A DNA stretch of 64,000 bases from Rugalucina vietnamica (GCA_964017185.1 OZ024870.1:56236312-56300311); one strand, 5' to 3'; positions 47,182-59,133 are shown, counted from the first letter of the stretch. Translations and numbers: made by a program. Notes: a model not told the origin generated them from the letters alone.

Positions 47182-47486
47182 GCTTAGAAATAAGATGCTT
47201 ACAAGGAGAAAACATACAGTGGGATTTGCACTTTGGGAAAAAGAAATTTGAGAAAAGCTTGTTTAATAACAGACTTTGAAAAGACGTCCGTCATTTTGTG
47301 TAAACTAGAGGCATTGATCTAGCTTGTCATCAAGGATTTAAGAAGCTGAACAGATTGTCTTCTCTATGTCGTATAGCAGTATTTGTTTTTTGACTCCACA
47401 AGCAGACATTTTATCTTGAGGGGATTATGAAATATGAAGTAGATGTTACAGTCTCCATAATTAATCCTTGAACTTTCTGCTTTTTA
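47182..47486 (+). other. BBS12 3' UTR region
   Basis: Presumed 3' UTR; the first AATAAA-like signal lies inside the following MITE near 47507. Nothing else seen. Confidence 0.35.
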
Positions 47487-47756
47487 CATCAGGAAAACAT
47501 GTCCGTGAAATAAATACCCCCTTATACCCCACTTTTAAAACTGGGTATACAGGGGTATGCAATTTTTCTTATTTTGGTCCAAAATATAGATTGTGGGAAC
47601 TCATTAGAACCGCCTCGGCGAGGCAGTTCTAACATGTACCCACAATCAATGTTATGAGCAAAAGTATTAAAAATAACATTTTTCCAGTGAAATTTTCAAT
47701 TTTTACAGCTGAAAAAATTCTCTGTATATTGCATGGACAAGTTTGTTTCTGTAATG
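47487..47756 (-). mobile_element. Family B MITE, copy 8
   Basis: Reverse orientation (CATCAGGAAAACATGTCCGTG first), about 300 bp after the BBS12 stop, so it could fall within the 3' UTR and supply AATAAA. Confidence 0.85.
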
Positions 47757-47810
47757 GTTTGGACAAAAATACAAGTAAAAGAAATCTAGTTTTCTCTATC
47801 CTGAAAGGAA

Positions 47811-47935
47811 TTGTGGTGGCTCAATTGTAGAGTGTCAGACTCCGGAGCCAGAGGTCGAGGATAGGAAATCTACCTCTACCATGTTGTGTCCGTAAACAAG
47901 ACACTTTAGTAGGCATCCTAAAGTACTTATTAAAC
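47811..47935 (+). mobile_element. Worn tRNA-derived SINE
   Basis: GTGGTGGCTCAATTGTAGAG head and ACCATGTTGTGTCC downstream; no tail recognised. Confidence 0.5.
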
Positions 47936-48150
47936 ATTGTCGGTAATTTATGCTTACTTTTTCCTTTATAAACACAAAAATTCCATTAGTAATGCAGAAA
48001 CATGTATTTAAAAAAAATCCTGATCCACTGACCTAATTTTTTTCCCAAAGATGCAGCAGTATTTACGACAAATTGTTTGTTGGCTATACAATCCTTTGAG
48101 CCGGCATAAAGTCTGCCTTTTCTATAAGCATACCAGATTTACTGACAATT

Positions 48151-48385
48151 GAGCCTCATCGTGAGAAAACGGGATTATTGCCTATGCGAAAACAAAGGCG
48201 CAGATCAGCTTCGCAGTAACTACGAAGCTGATCAGCGCCTTTGTTTTCGCTACTCGGATAGTACAACTCCTCTTCTACATATAGCCAAAATTTCAAGCAT
48301 CTAGCCTGTTTCTATAACTGTACAGACCGATTTGTGTCGTACCAGGTCGGAAACCCCGAAGACCGGTTTTCTCGCGTCGCGGCTC
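48151..48385 (-). mobile_element. Family A MITE, copy 17
   Basis: Flanked by AATT; complete palindrome. Confidence 0.88.
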
Positions 48386-48589
48386 AATTTATTTCTGCTA
48401 TGATCGATGTGTCTTTTTTGTCTTTCGCTTAATAGGCACTTAATATTGACTAGCCCATTCCAGATAAGGACTGATTGAATTTTGAACATTTTAAAATGCA
48501 AATTGAATCAATTTACTTGCTGATAGCAGTCTGGCTTATTGATTTGGTTAGCCCATATGAGCAGGGTCTTTGAAAAAAATCCTTTATCA

Positions 48590-48880
48590 TATGACATCGC
48601 TGTTTTCCAGTGGATAACGTCATGTCATAAAAATCGTATGACCACACGTGTATTAACAGTTTTGCGGGATACGTAACGTCATTGACAACGTCTGTAACAT
48701 CAATGCAAATTTTCATTGAAAATAAACCCACTTGGAAGGTGATGAAATCCTATTTTAAAAGTCACATGATAAAACGAATCTTACACTCGTGGTCATTTCA
48801 TATGAAATTTATTAAACTCGCCGAAGTCTCGTTTAATAAATTTCATAAGAAATGAAGACTCGTGTAAGATCCTCTATTTA
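48590..48880. mobile_element. Family C repeat, copy 2
   Basis: Same segments as 31148-31417, including the palindrome around CATTTCATATGAAATTTATT. Confidence 0.65.
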
Positions 48881-49164
48881 TTTTGGGGTTTTGATCAAGT
48901 AATGTGTAAATCAGGCTATACAATTACGTAAGATGGTTAGAGACTTGTAATTTTGAATTAAAGAAGTAGAAGGCCTGTGACCCATTTATAAGTTACTGCG
49001 TTATAGATCACTGTGACCTATTTTCATGATTCAGTGATTATGCCTTTACACTCAACTGTAGGGGAGCAAAATGTTTTATTTGCAAAGTATATGATATGGG
49101 TTAACCAAATGTTTGTGAGATATAGCCAGATAGGTTAGCCACAGGCTGATCTTAAACTTCGAAA
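48881..49164. other. No feature recognised
   Basis: No structure seen. Confidence 0.35.
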
Positions 49165-49564
49165 AACATTTTCTAAATTTTATCGTAGACACTATGAACT
49201 GATTTCCAAATATAATGTTGGGTTAAAGACACTTTTAGGTGAGGGCCTTTCGGAACCAGAATTTTATGGTGACTTGGTTTACAAATTTAAGAAACTTATA
49301 GGAAGGAATGATTTTTCTTTTCAGTTCAGAAAAATCATAACACGTTACAGACGTATAGGTTATAACTTGAATGTTATGCGACAGTCTGCATGCTTAGTTT
49401 TTAACCCAATCATGGTTGATAACTATGCTGCCTTCTTTAATTGCATGCCGTAGGGTCGGGTGTCAGACTCTATGATGGCCCCCGACTTAAAGCTATTCAT
49501 TTTAGTTGGTTGGGGCCGGAGCTTCCTGTCTGTTGTTTGGCCCACCAGGGTCTAACTGGTGTTT

Positions 49565-51458
49565 AGCTCACCTGAGCCGAAGGCTCACAAGGTGAGCTTA
49601 TAGTATAGTAGTCGAGCCGGCATCCGTCCGTCAGTGCATCCGTCCGTAAACATTTTCAAACTTGAATATCTCTAAGTCGACAAGACCAATTGCGATCAAA
49701 TTTTATCAGAAGCGGTGGGGTATGAAAGACCCTATCTATCTTCTGATACTGAGTCGATCAATTTCTGATCATCACCTCATCGCCGAGCTTTATAAAAGAC
49801 CCTGCCGAGCCAGGTTTTTGACTTGTAATCGCCAATTAGACTCAAAATACCAAAAATGAATGGTTTCATATGTTGAAATAGATAATATTGCACAGATGTT
49901 AAAGATAGTATTCGTCATGATTACTTTGAAAACAACATGTGATGACATTTTTCTATTTGACTGGTACAAAAGCTGAAATTTTCTATCAAATCCAATAAAT
50001 TTGGCAAATTAGCATAACTAGGTTTTTGTAAACAGTTTCCAATTATATAAAATTATTTCAAATGTTATAAAATATCATTCTGTATATTATTTTCCATGAA
50101 GATATCGAACTTTAAGCAATAATTAGTCAAAAACCTAGCTCGGCATAGTAAGCTCGGCAGATCGGCTCGGCAGGGGCTTTCATACCCCACCATCAGAAGC
50201 ACCACTGGTGTGGGGGAAAGGTTGCATAAGGTTTTGGGCCAGGTCGGATTAGAACTCTGGTTTCTATGGCACCAGATCTGGAAAAATCCCCATAGACTTA
50301 TAATGGGAAAAATGTTGTGGCCACTCTAGCGCCATTATTTTTCAGTGGATCTTCTTCATTCTTGCAAGTAACAAGGACAACTATAATATCCCGGATGGGT
50401 TCGAGTTTCAGCTAGATCCGACCTCTGACTGTGGAGTTAGCTGCCCTTGAGTGTTTGAAAAATCATTATTTTGTGTTGTGGCCACTCTAGCGCTTTCAAT
50501 TTTGATCGGATCTTCTTCATACTTGGAAGTAACAAGGACAACTATAATATCCCGGATGGGTTCGAATTTCAGCTAGATTCAACCCTTGACTGCAGAGTTA
50601 TCTGACCTTGACTGTGTGAAAAATCAATATTTAGTGTTGTGGCCACTCTAGCGCCTTCATTTTTATTCGGATCTTCTTTATTCTTGGAAGTAACAAGGAC
50701 ATTCGTAACATCTCGAATGAGTTCGAATGTCGATTAGATCCGACCTCTGACAGGGGAGTTATCTGCCCTTGAGTGTTTGAAAAATCAATATTTAGTGTTG
50801 TGGCCACTCTAGCGCTTTCAATTTTGATCGAATCTTATTCATACTTGCAAGTAACAAGGATAGCCATAACATCTCGGATGAGATCCGACCTTTGACTGCA
50901 GAGTTATCTGCCCTTGACTGTGTGAAAAATCAATATTTAGTGTTGTGGCCACACTAGCACCTTCATTTTTATTTGGATTTTCTTTATTCTTGGAAGTAAC
51001 AAGGACATCCATAGTATCTCGAATGAGTTCGAATTTTGACCAGATCGGACCTCTGACTGCGGAGTTATCTGCCCTTGAGTGTTTGAAAAATCCATATTTT
51101 GTGTTGTGGCCACTCTAGCATCTTTGTTTTTCAGTGGATCTTCTTCATTCTTGCAGGTAACATGGATAACTACAATATCTCGCATCAGTTCGAATTTCGG
51201 CCAGATCTGACCTCTGACTGCGGAGTTGGCTGCCCTTTAGTGTTTGAAAAATCAATATTTTGTATTGTGACCAGCGCCTTCAGTTTTGATTGGATCTTCT
51301 TCCTTCTTGGAAGAAACAAGGATAACCATAACATCTTGGATGAGTTCGAATTTGAGCCAGATTCGACCGTGGACTGCGGAGTTAGTTGCCCTTGAATGTT
51401 TGAAAAATCAATTTTTAGTGTTGTGGCCACTCAAGCATCTTCAATTTATCAGATTTTC

Positions 51459-51492
<34 letters not shown>

Positions 51493-51555
51493 ACTTTGTC
51501 CAGTGACTGCACTTGTTGACTCTCAGGTGAGCGATCGTTGCCCTTGGGCTACTTG
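49565..51555 (+). mobile_element. HINE-like repeat E, 160-bp cores
   Basis: Cap AGCTCACCTGAGCCGAAGG. About seven ~160-bp units of the same kind as repeat B. 3' end CTCTCAGGTGAGCG, hairpin GCCCTTGGGC, ACTTG. An A run lies at 51460-51490. A 478-bp MITE is inserted near its 5' end. Confidence 0.78.
49714..50191. mobile_element. MITE with 9-bp target duplication
   Basis: Ends GGTGGGGTATGAAAG and CTTTCATACCCCACC; exact 9-bp duplication ATCAGAAGC (49705-49713 and 50192-50200). TGCCGAGC recurs in both subterminal regions. A 9-bp duplication suggests a Mutator-type transposase. About 50 bp near its left end also occur at 19573-19630. Confidence 0.88.
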
Positions 51556-51920
51556 TTAGTTAAGTTTAGGTAACTGAGTGGCCACCTATTGGGAAAATAG
51601 CTGCCCATTTGGCTGACGATATGTTTTCATGGTATAAGTACCTGATTGTTAATTTAGTTTTTTCCCATCGCAGTTATTGGAGTGGGAATCTTTTTCTGAT
51701 TGTGCCTTTTCCTGATCTGTGCCTGCTTGTACCTTCTGTGGTTCAAATCTGGTTCCTCACAAAATGCAAGGGAATTTGGAATAATAGTAATAATTACCCA
51801 ATTAAGTAAAAATAGAAATGTCTTTTACGGAAAGCAATTACATGCATTACCATACAGGGCCTTTATTGGTTCAGTCACATATTACAGAACTACTGAGGTT
51901 GGGCACAATTTAATTGATTA

Positions 51921-51972
51921 CAGGCTTGGAGAAAACTGGTCTGGAGTTTCCGACCTTGACACAAACCAAACT
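51921..51972 (+). mobile_element. Family A MITE, copy 18, left part
   Basis: GGAGAAAACTGG to CACAAACCAAACT; continues at 56717 after the 4.7-kb insertion. Confidence 0.65.
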
Positions 51973-52116
51973 CACACCGTACATACGGCTCGTCAAATTC
52001 CAACTGGTACGTCAAATTCCAGATGTTTATATCAGCGCGTGCGTTTTGGCGGGTAAGTTATTTTGCTGTATTTTACACTGAAACCTAAACTTTTCATGGT
52101 ATAATCTTATTGAGGC

Positions 52117-53727
52117 GGGAAGGAGTAAAACCCGGGACCAACGCCCGGGACCCGGGACCAAAATCTGGGACCAATTTTTATTGGCACCAAAAAGGCACTA
52201 AGCGTGCAAATAATTACATGAAATTTACACCATATATAGTTTAAAGGGTCTTCTCAAAGGTCCATATATTTGTCTTCCAAGCATATTCGAAATATCTGGG
52301 AATTTGACCAAAATATAGGACCCCATCAAGGAATTTAGACCCGGGACCAGTTTTTGCGGTATTGACGATGTTAGGGAGCAATTTTTGTCATTGTAATCAT
52401 TTGGTAAACAATTATTTTCATGTTTTGCTAACTGTACACATATCAAAGAAAGCTAGAATGAAAAAATCTGCAATGAAATCCCACAGATATTTGAGAAAAC
52501 CAGCCCGGGACCAACCCGGGACCAACGCCCGGGACCCGGGACCAAAATCCGGGACCAATTTTTATTGGCACCAAAAAGGCACTAAGCGTGCAAATAATTA
52601 CATGAAATTTACACCATATATAGTTTAAAGGGTCTTCTCAAAGGTCCATATATTTGTCTTCCAAGCATATTCGAAATATCTGGGAATTTGACCAAAATAT
52701 AGGACCCCATCAAGGAATTTAGACCCGGGACCAGTTTTTGCGGTATTGACGATGTTAGGGAGCAATTTTTGTCATTGTAATCATTTGGTAAACAATTATT
52801 TTCATGTTTTGCTAACTGTACACATATCAAAGAAAGCTAGAATGAAAAAATCTGCAATGAAATCCCACAGATATTTGAGAAAACCAGCCCGGGACCAACC
52901 CGGGACCAAAATTTCCATAATTCATTGTTTGCGCTATTGACGTTGTCATAACATTAACTATTTTCTATCCCACAATTGTTTGCTTAGTCATATATGCACC
53001 TTTAAGCCAAGTTTTAAGATGTTACTAAAGAAAATATATCTTAAATGCATCCCATATTGATTAAGAAAATAAGTTTCATAGGCCGGGACCAAACTGGGAT
53101 TATCGCAATAAATCTAAGCATTTTTGTTATTTTGGTCCCGCGTTGGTCCCGGTCTGATTTCTTCCGTAATTTTAATAAATATCAACGATAATTTTGCATT
53201 TTGATCTTCTTTAATAACATACCAGATGACAGCTCATTAAAATAATTGGATTTAAAAAGATTTAAATGGGTAAAATTGAGATTTACTTGACATCGCAAAT
53301 ATGGATCATAAAATTTGGTCCCGGATTGGTCCCGGGCTACCTTTCTCCTACATTTATGAAAATTCTAAACGGACTTTTTCATTTTAGTATTCTTTGACAT
53401 GTTAACAGATTGCAAAACATAAAAATAATTGTATATGAAGCGATTATAATGGCAAAAATCACGAGTTATCGGACATCGTCAATACCGCAAAAATTGGTCC
53501 CGGGTCTAAATTCTTGGATGGGGTCCTATATTTTGATCAAAATTTCATACAGTTCGAGATTTTTGGGAAAACGATGATATACATCATTGAAAAGACCCTA
53601 TAAACTACACTTAGGCCAATTTTTATTTTATTTGTTGCACGCAAAATGACTTTTTGATGACCGTAAAAATTGGTCCCGGATTTTGGTCCCGGGTCCCGGG
53701 CGTTGGTCCCGGGTTTTACTCCTTCCC
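52117..53727. mobile_element. GGGACCAA foldback, 1.61 kb
   Basis: Ends GGGAAGGAGTAAAACCCGGG and its inverse; exact 9-bp duplication TATTGAGGC (52108-52116 and 53728-53736). GGGACCA dominates the left half and TGGTCCC the right, so the element folds on itself. Mutator-type by duplication length and G-rich ends. Confidence 0.9.
52130..52900. repeat. 384-bp tandem duplication
   Basis: Two adjacent copies offset by exactly 384 bp, almost identical (CTGGGACC against CCGGGACC is one difference), inside the GGGACCAA foldback. Confidence 0.92.
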
Positions 53728-53736
53728 TATTGAGGC

Positions 53737-54527
53737 TTTTATTTTTGCAATCTCCATCTGATAGTTCATTGATAATCAACTTTTACAGTGTATTTATCGT
53801 TTTATTCTGTCGCTTGGCAACAAAAACAATACGCCAAAGTACAGACGGGCGAATTCATATGATAAGTGAAATTTGATAGGAATCAGGTCGCAATTACTTC
53901 CCTTGAATGGTAGAACACGATACGGATATACTTACACACAAAATAGTTCCCCTATTTATTGGGGTGTAAAGTTGACAAATCATTTTGATGTCAGATTGGT
54001 TAGATTGTTGTCTAAGCTTTCAGGAAATGTTAAATTAGTGGAGATATCTGGTAATTTCAGGTATTTAACTGCCAACTGAACCACCCCTTATGCGGTTGCT
54101 CCTAGGCTGGCGGATAATTGACGAAGACACCGGTATGTTTAGAAATTGGCAGATACCTCCCAAACGAGCCGGTCAACCCATATTTTAATCTTGATTAAAA
54201 GTACTGGCATACAGTGTAGACTTGGAGAAAATCTTCAGAACAAAGCCAGCAATGTCATTTAAGAAGGTAGGAGGCAAAACAAATGATTAAACTATATAGT
54301 AAAATTAATTGTGGTATGGGTCCTGCTATACAGACGGCCGATACGGAACGACCCGGACGGTAGATCAACATTTTATGATACGGGTCTGCTAAAACACTTC
54401 TTTGTAATGCAATAGCTCAGTATATGGTTTTATTTGCATCGCTACTAACATAAATTGCATAGAGAAAACATTACTTCTTGGAAAGGAAATAAAGTGAAAC
54501 GACTGTCTTTAAACGATTTTATATGCC

Positions 54528-54580
<53 letters not shown>

Positions 54581-55080
54581 CAAGATGGCCAGTCGATAAA
54601 CAAAAAGCTAATATATAGAAATTTGGAAAAAATTGAAAGCATATAGTGAGAACATTTGTTAATATTCCACATTTAACTGATACATTTATGGCTATTGCAA
54701 AGCAATTTTAAATATTCAAATAGAACACTACGCGACTCAGTACACGTACATGTATAAGCGCCATGAGACGCGGAATTATTTACGAATAGCGCATTGTTTC
54801 TAGCTTTGATTATATGCATACCCCTAATTTTTATTATAAATTCAGTATGGCCGGAACTGACCTTTGCTGTCTGTGCTTGGGCATACCAGGGTTCAAACTG
54901 ATTGTTGGTTTCCTTATGCTCCAATGTCCAGTGGCGTTGTTAGGCATCAGGTGTCTTCACGCATTCGCTCGGTTAAGTCTTCGCCCTAGAAACACCATAG
55001 CATAACCTGCTTTATTTGTTTGCTGATGTGCTTCTTTGATGGAATTTAATTTTTATACCAACGGAACAAATACATGTGTT
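53737..55080. other. Interior of the CACACCG element
   Basis: Holds a 47-bp T run at 54531-54577. No coding similarity recognised. Confidence 0.4.
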
Positions 55081-55330
55081 TTTGATTGTTTGAATTGATG
55101 CTTTACGTCCCAGTCAACAGATAAGGTCATGTCGGGACGTTGTCGCCTCCATTTTATGGGACTTTTACGCAAAATGAGGATGCCATGACATCCTACAAGT
55201 GCTTGAAATATAACCATCCAACTAAGCCAAAAAGGCTTAAACGTATGGATTGTATGACTTGAACCACGTTTTGGGCAAGCTCAGACCAGAGGGGTTAAGC
55301 AGTAATCAGATGGTCGGTCAGTAGTGTATA
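55081..55330 (-). repeat. SINE-related repeat R, copy 2
   Basis: Shares TTACGTCCCAGTCAAC and GGTCATGTCGGGA with copy 1 at 18470. Confidence 0.55.
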
Positions 55331-55724
55331 AGCTTTGCCTGGATGTACAAGCAGCCCATCTATTTCTTTAGCCCCAAATGGGTGAGTGCCCATATCCCAA
55401 CCCGACCACCTTCAAATACATGTTTAAAACCACATTGAAAAGTGAGGAGAGACATGGGCTTAATCCACCAGTAATTTATCACTTCTTTTTCTAGATTTGA
55501 ACACAAATGGCGGAGCGTTTGATTGAGGAGCCCCTCGAAGGGTCATTTCATTCACTACCCACTAAATCACTCGAATGTGGTTAAGGTAGTTGACTATCAG
55601 CGCCTTTAAAATAAGATTAACCAAGGATCAAGAACTGAGACAATCAGGTTTCAAACCCCGACCATTATATCACTCTCATAAAGTTATACTGTATTTGAGT
55701 GGAAGCAACACAGCAGACACAAAG

Positions 55725-55935
55725 TTGAAATAATTTCGAACCAATGTTGATTCAATCAACTTTGAAACAATGTTGTAGAATCGATGTTGATCGATTCAGT
55801 GAATCGAATTGATTCAGCAATATTTAAAGGTTGACCGATCAACATTATTTTAACATTATTTCAACAATGTTCGTCCTAATGTTGATTCTACGGTTTCAAC
55901 ATTTTGTGCAAATGTTGATATAGTGAATCAACGTC
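55725..55935. repeat. AATGTTGAT/ATCAACATT motif array
   Basis: About ten degenerate copies of AATGTTGA or its inverse in about 210 bp, with GATTCAATC-like spacers. Confidence 0.6.
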
Positions 55936-55992
55936 GTTTGTCTTTAAGGTGGCCATTTTCTCCTTACCAATCTATAAACTGCATTTCCAATT

Positions 55993-55996
<4 letters not shown>

Positions 55997-56045
<49 letters not shown>
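55997..56045. repeat. TG microsatellite
   Basis: About 24 uninterrupted TG units. Confidence 0.95.
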
Positions 56046-56046
<1 letters not shown>

Positions 56047-56632
56047 AAGATGAATGAAATATTCTTATAAAGGACGCAAAACTGGATTTAAAAAGTATAC
56101 TTCCAAGTTGACCGCTTAAGGAGGCCAAACAATGCCAGGGTGCCATGGGTATTTGAAATAATCGCACTCAACACGTCTGATGCAACACGTATCCAAAGTC
56201 GTGTCTACGTCTGTTATTTGACGTATCAACAGCTATTGTCCGTCTGGTTTTTCACGTACAAAACGACTGTCGTGGTTCGTATCATGTAAAATCACACATG
56301 GTTCAGAAGAATGAGCTGCGCTATCAATAGTAGTAATTAGGTTGAATAAAAGCTTAAATCGGGCTTTTAAATAGATACTAAGCTATGTATATTCGAGCAT
56401 GCGACTTTCATATATTTCTAGTTATGGAGATATTTGGCAAAAAGTATGGATGTTTTCTGAAAACGTGCCATTTTAAGACTTTCGTGCAATGTTTTCGCCA
56501 ATCCACGGATAAGCTGACCATGACACCTGTATGTACAGATGCGTGGGTGTCCACACAAGACTGTCAATTATAATTTTCTTTTGAAACCGTTGGCTAAAGT
56601 ATAATGAAACAAGAAAAAACAACAAAATTAAT
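56046..56632. other. Interior of the CACACCG element
   Basis: Nothing recognised up to the right TIR. Confidence 0.4.
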
Positions 56633-56716
56633 TTACCCGCCAAAACGAACGGGCTGACATAAATATCTGGAATTTGACGTACCAGTTGGAATTTGACGAG
56701 CCGTATGTACGGTGTG

Positions 56717-56853
56717 AAACTGTACAGTCTCAGAAGAAAGCTAGAGATTTAAGAAGAAGAAAGATTGCTTTATCCAGAAAGCAAAAACAAAGGGGATGAT
56801 CAGTGTCTTTTTTTTAGCATTTACAAAATTAACAGTTTCTCATGATGTGACTC
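56717..56853 (+). mobile_element. Family A MITE, copy 18, right part
   Basis: Resumes with CTGTACAGTCTCAGAAG and ends CATGATGTGACTC; palindrome worn. Confidence 0.65.
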
Positions 56854-57284
56854 AAAGGTAAAGGCATTTTACCCTCCTCTATGTTGGACAAATACTCCAG
56901 TGAAAGTGCATGTTTGAAGATTAAGTAATATACTGCAAATGAGCCATGTCAGTTGGTCACTTGGGTTAGCATTGCTATCTGTCTTAAATACATGTATGTC
57001 TGATCAGAATCTTTGCAGATGTGCTTTCTGCATATTAATGGAAATACCTGGTTGTCTTTTTGTTGACATGCAGAGGTGTTTATCAGGCTTGTTAGTTGCC
57101 TATGCTGATCTGAGTATAAACTTTGTACTTTTTGTCAATACTCAACTTGTAAAAGTAAAGTCGGGCTGACATACAGTTGAATATCTGCAAAATCAGACAG
57201 ACAAAAGGAAATGGTATTATTATCCTGAAATTTTAAATCATTACTTTGTTAAAGTTCAGACAGGGATATCGATCAAACAGTGTA
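56854..57284. other. No feature recognised
   Basis: An open segment at 56939-57169 has no family signature and I do not treat it as a gene. Confidence 0.4.
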
Positions 57285-58436
57285 CAGCCATGCCCATGTA
57301 CGAGGGTGGGTCAGAAAATTCAGTCATAGGTGTTATAACTTTGTTAATAGACATGATAGGTTGCTGTATTATACCTTGATTGAAAGGTCTACATTCCTCC
57401 TTTATAATGATGCCAAAACAATACACAAAAGAAATAAATACTTAAAAAAAGATGCCTTGAAAGACACCTGGGGTAAAACCACTGGCACATTTTCTTGAAT
57501 TTGTGAATATTATTTAAAGAAAAACGATTTCTAAAAAATACAATCCATGCAATATTTTTTTCAAACACAGATGAATATATCCGCAAAAACTGAATTTTAT
57601 TGCAAAATGAAATATTGAAATTGACTTGTTGTACATACATTAAAATTACAGTTTAAATTTAAATGGCATTTATTGACATCTACACGTAGTCCAGGCAGCT
57701 TTAAATGCATTTAACCTTTTTTTTTGTTTTATCCTAGTATGCTCTATAGTAAACATGTAAAAAAGCAAGCAAACATAATGGTTCAGCGGTGCCAGAAATG
57801 CTATAGGGGTACGTATTTTTAATGATGTCATATATGTCGCTTTACTATAAAGTCAGCATAGCATCGATTACGGTAATTTTAGTCACATTGCTTTTCTACT
57901 TTAATATATTATTATTTATCACTGTAAAGTTGGAGAAAATTTGATCGTAATTTATAAAGATATAACGCATGAAACGCACAGTCACAATAATATTCACAAA
58001 TTCAAGAAAACATGCCAGCGGTTTTACCCCAGGTGTCTTTCAAGGCGTCTATTTTTTTGAAGTATTTATTTCTTTTGTGCATTGTTTTGGCATCATTATA
58101 AAGGAAAAAAAATAGCCCTTTCAATCAAGGTATAACACAGCAACCTATCATGTCTATTAACAAAGTTATAACACCTATGACAGAACTTTCTGACCCTTCC
58201 TCGTAATATACAGATTTTTCTTAACTTTTAAAAATTTAAAACTTTCAGTTGAAAATGATTTTATATGTTGTTTATTTTACTCAAAACATAGATTGTGGGT
58301 ACACGTTAGAACAGTCAATGCAATTCTAAGGAGTACCCACAACCTATGTAATAAGGAAAATGTATACCCCATGCATACCCAAGTTTTGCTATATCTAAGT
58401 GGGGTGCAGGAGGGAATACGAGGACCATGTTATCAT
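57285..58436 (+). mobile_element. Family B MITE, copy 9, split
   Basis: CAGCCATGCCCATG to 57301, then from 58204 AATATACAGATTTTTC through the central hairpin to CCATGTTATCATC. Confidence 0.7.
57302..58203. mobile_element. Mariner-like foldback MITE, 902 bp
   Basis: Ends CGAGGGTGGGTCAGAAA and its inverse, with arms of about 220 bp. The TA target is duplicated (57300-57301 and 58204-58205) inside the family B sequence ATGTAATATACAG. Confidence 0.85.
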
Positions 58437-59133
58437 CAACCCTGTCTTGAAATGATTTTTCTTGAAAATACAGTTTGATTACATGTTATTTAGAAATATT
58501 TAAAACAAACTATTTACTTAAACACCATTGCCTTAATCTTACAGTCAATGATCTTTCCTTTCTCCTACAGTTAATTGGATTGTGTTAGATGATACATGTA
58601 TGAGCAACTTCAGTGAGAAATACATTTCAAAGGATACACAAACAAAATAATACAATTCCGCCTCCATTACTGTACAGCCTGATTAACACCTTCATTATTT
58701 CCAACTTAATCTAATAAATGTTGTTGTTTTTTCTATATGTACGAAGGTGAAGGTGAAGCAGTCTGATTCCATGCAAAGCTGGTGTGAAAACTAAAAACTG
58801 GATTTCTCAAAATATTGCTAAAATTCAGTATGCTCACGTTACTGTCTCAGAAAAACTAAAATGACACCATCCCAGGGGTCCCTGTCTCATGAAATAACCA
58901 TCTCCTCCAGAAAATTAGCACTAAATGTTTTCTTCAGTTTGGATTCTAAGTGTCAATAGCTACAATATGGGTGTTTATTGCGATGAAATCGACAGAATTC
59001 GGAGTGAAATCGGAATGATTTGGACCAAATGAGGGTTTATGAGTGTTTTCTGACTTGAAATCTGGATTTATATTTCAGTTGGCTATGTGTTCTCTTACAA
59101 GTAAGTGTTTTGGCAATTCCCAGGAGGCCACAA
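58437..59133. other. No feature recognised
   Basis: No structure seen. Confidence 0.4.

Larger units (their letters stand above)
49165..51740 (+). pseudogene. Unclassified element ORF fragment, split
   Basis: 49165-49560 and 51556-51740 match the reverse-strand copy at 39865-40900; HINE-like repeat E is inserted between them. The reading frame is broken by substitutions and the insertion. Confidence 0.55.
51973..56716. mobile_element. CACACCG-ended DNA transposon, 4.74 kb
   Basis: TIRs of about 84 bp, nearly identical, starting CACACCGTACATACGGC. Each holds two copies of CGTCAAATTCCA. The 5-bp duplication AAACT flanks it (51968-51972 and 56717-56721) inside a family A MITE. CAC ends with a 5-bp duplication recall Transib-type transposons, but the heptamer is not canonical and I see no transposase. 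The interior holds the GGGACCAA foldback, a T run (54531-54577), repeat R copy 2 and a TG microsatellite. Confidence 0.8.

Noticed and set aside
51973..52056. RAG recombination signal in the CACACCG element
   Set aside because: Only CAC and the 5-bp duplication agree; there is no canonical heptamer or nonamer and no RAG-like ORF.
54814..55005. Gene inside the CACACCG element
   Set aside because: A 63-codon frame with no family signature, start context or exon partner; left as unassigned sequence.
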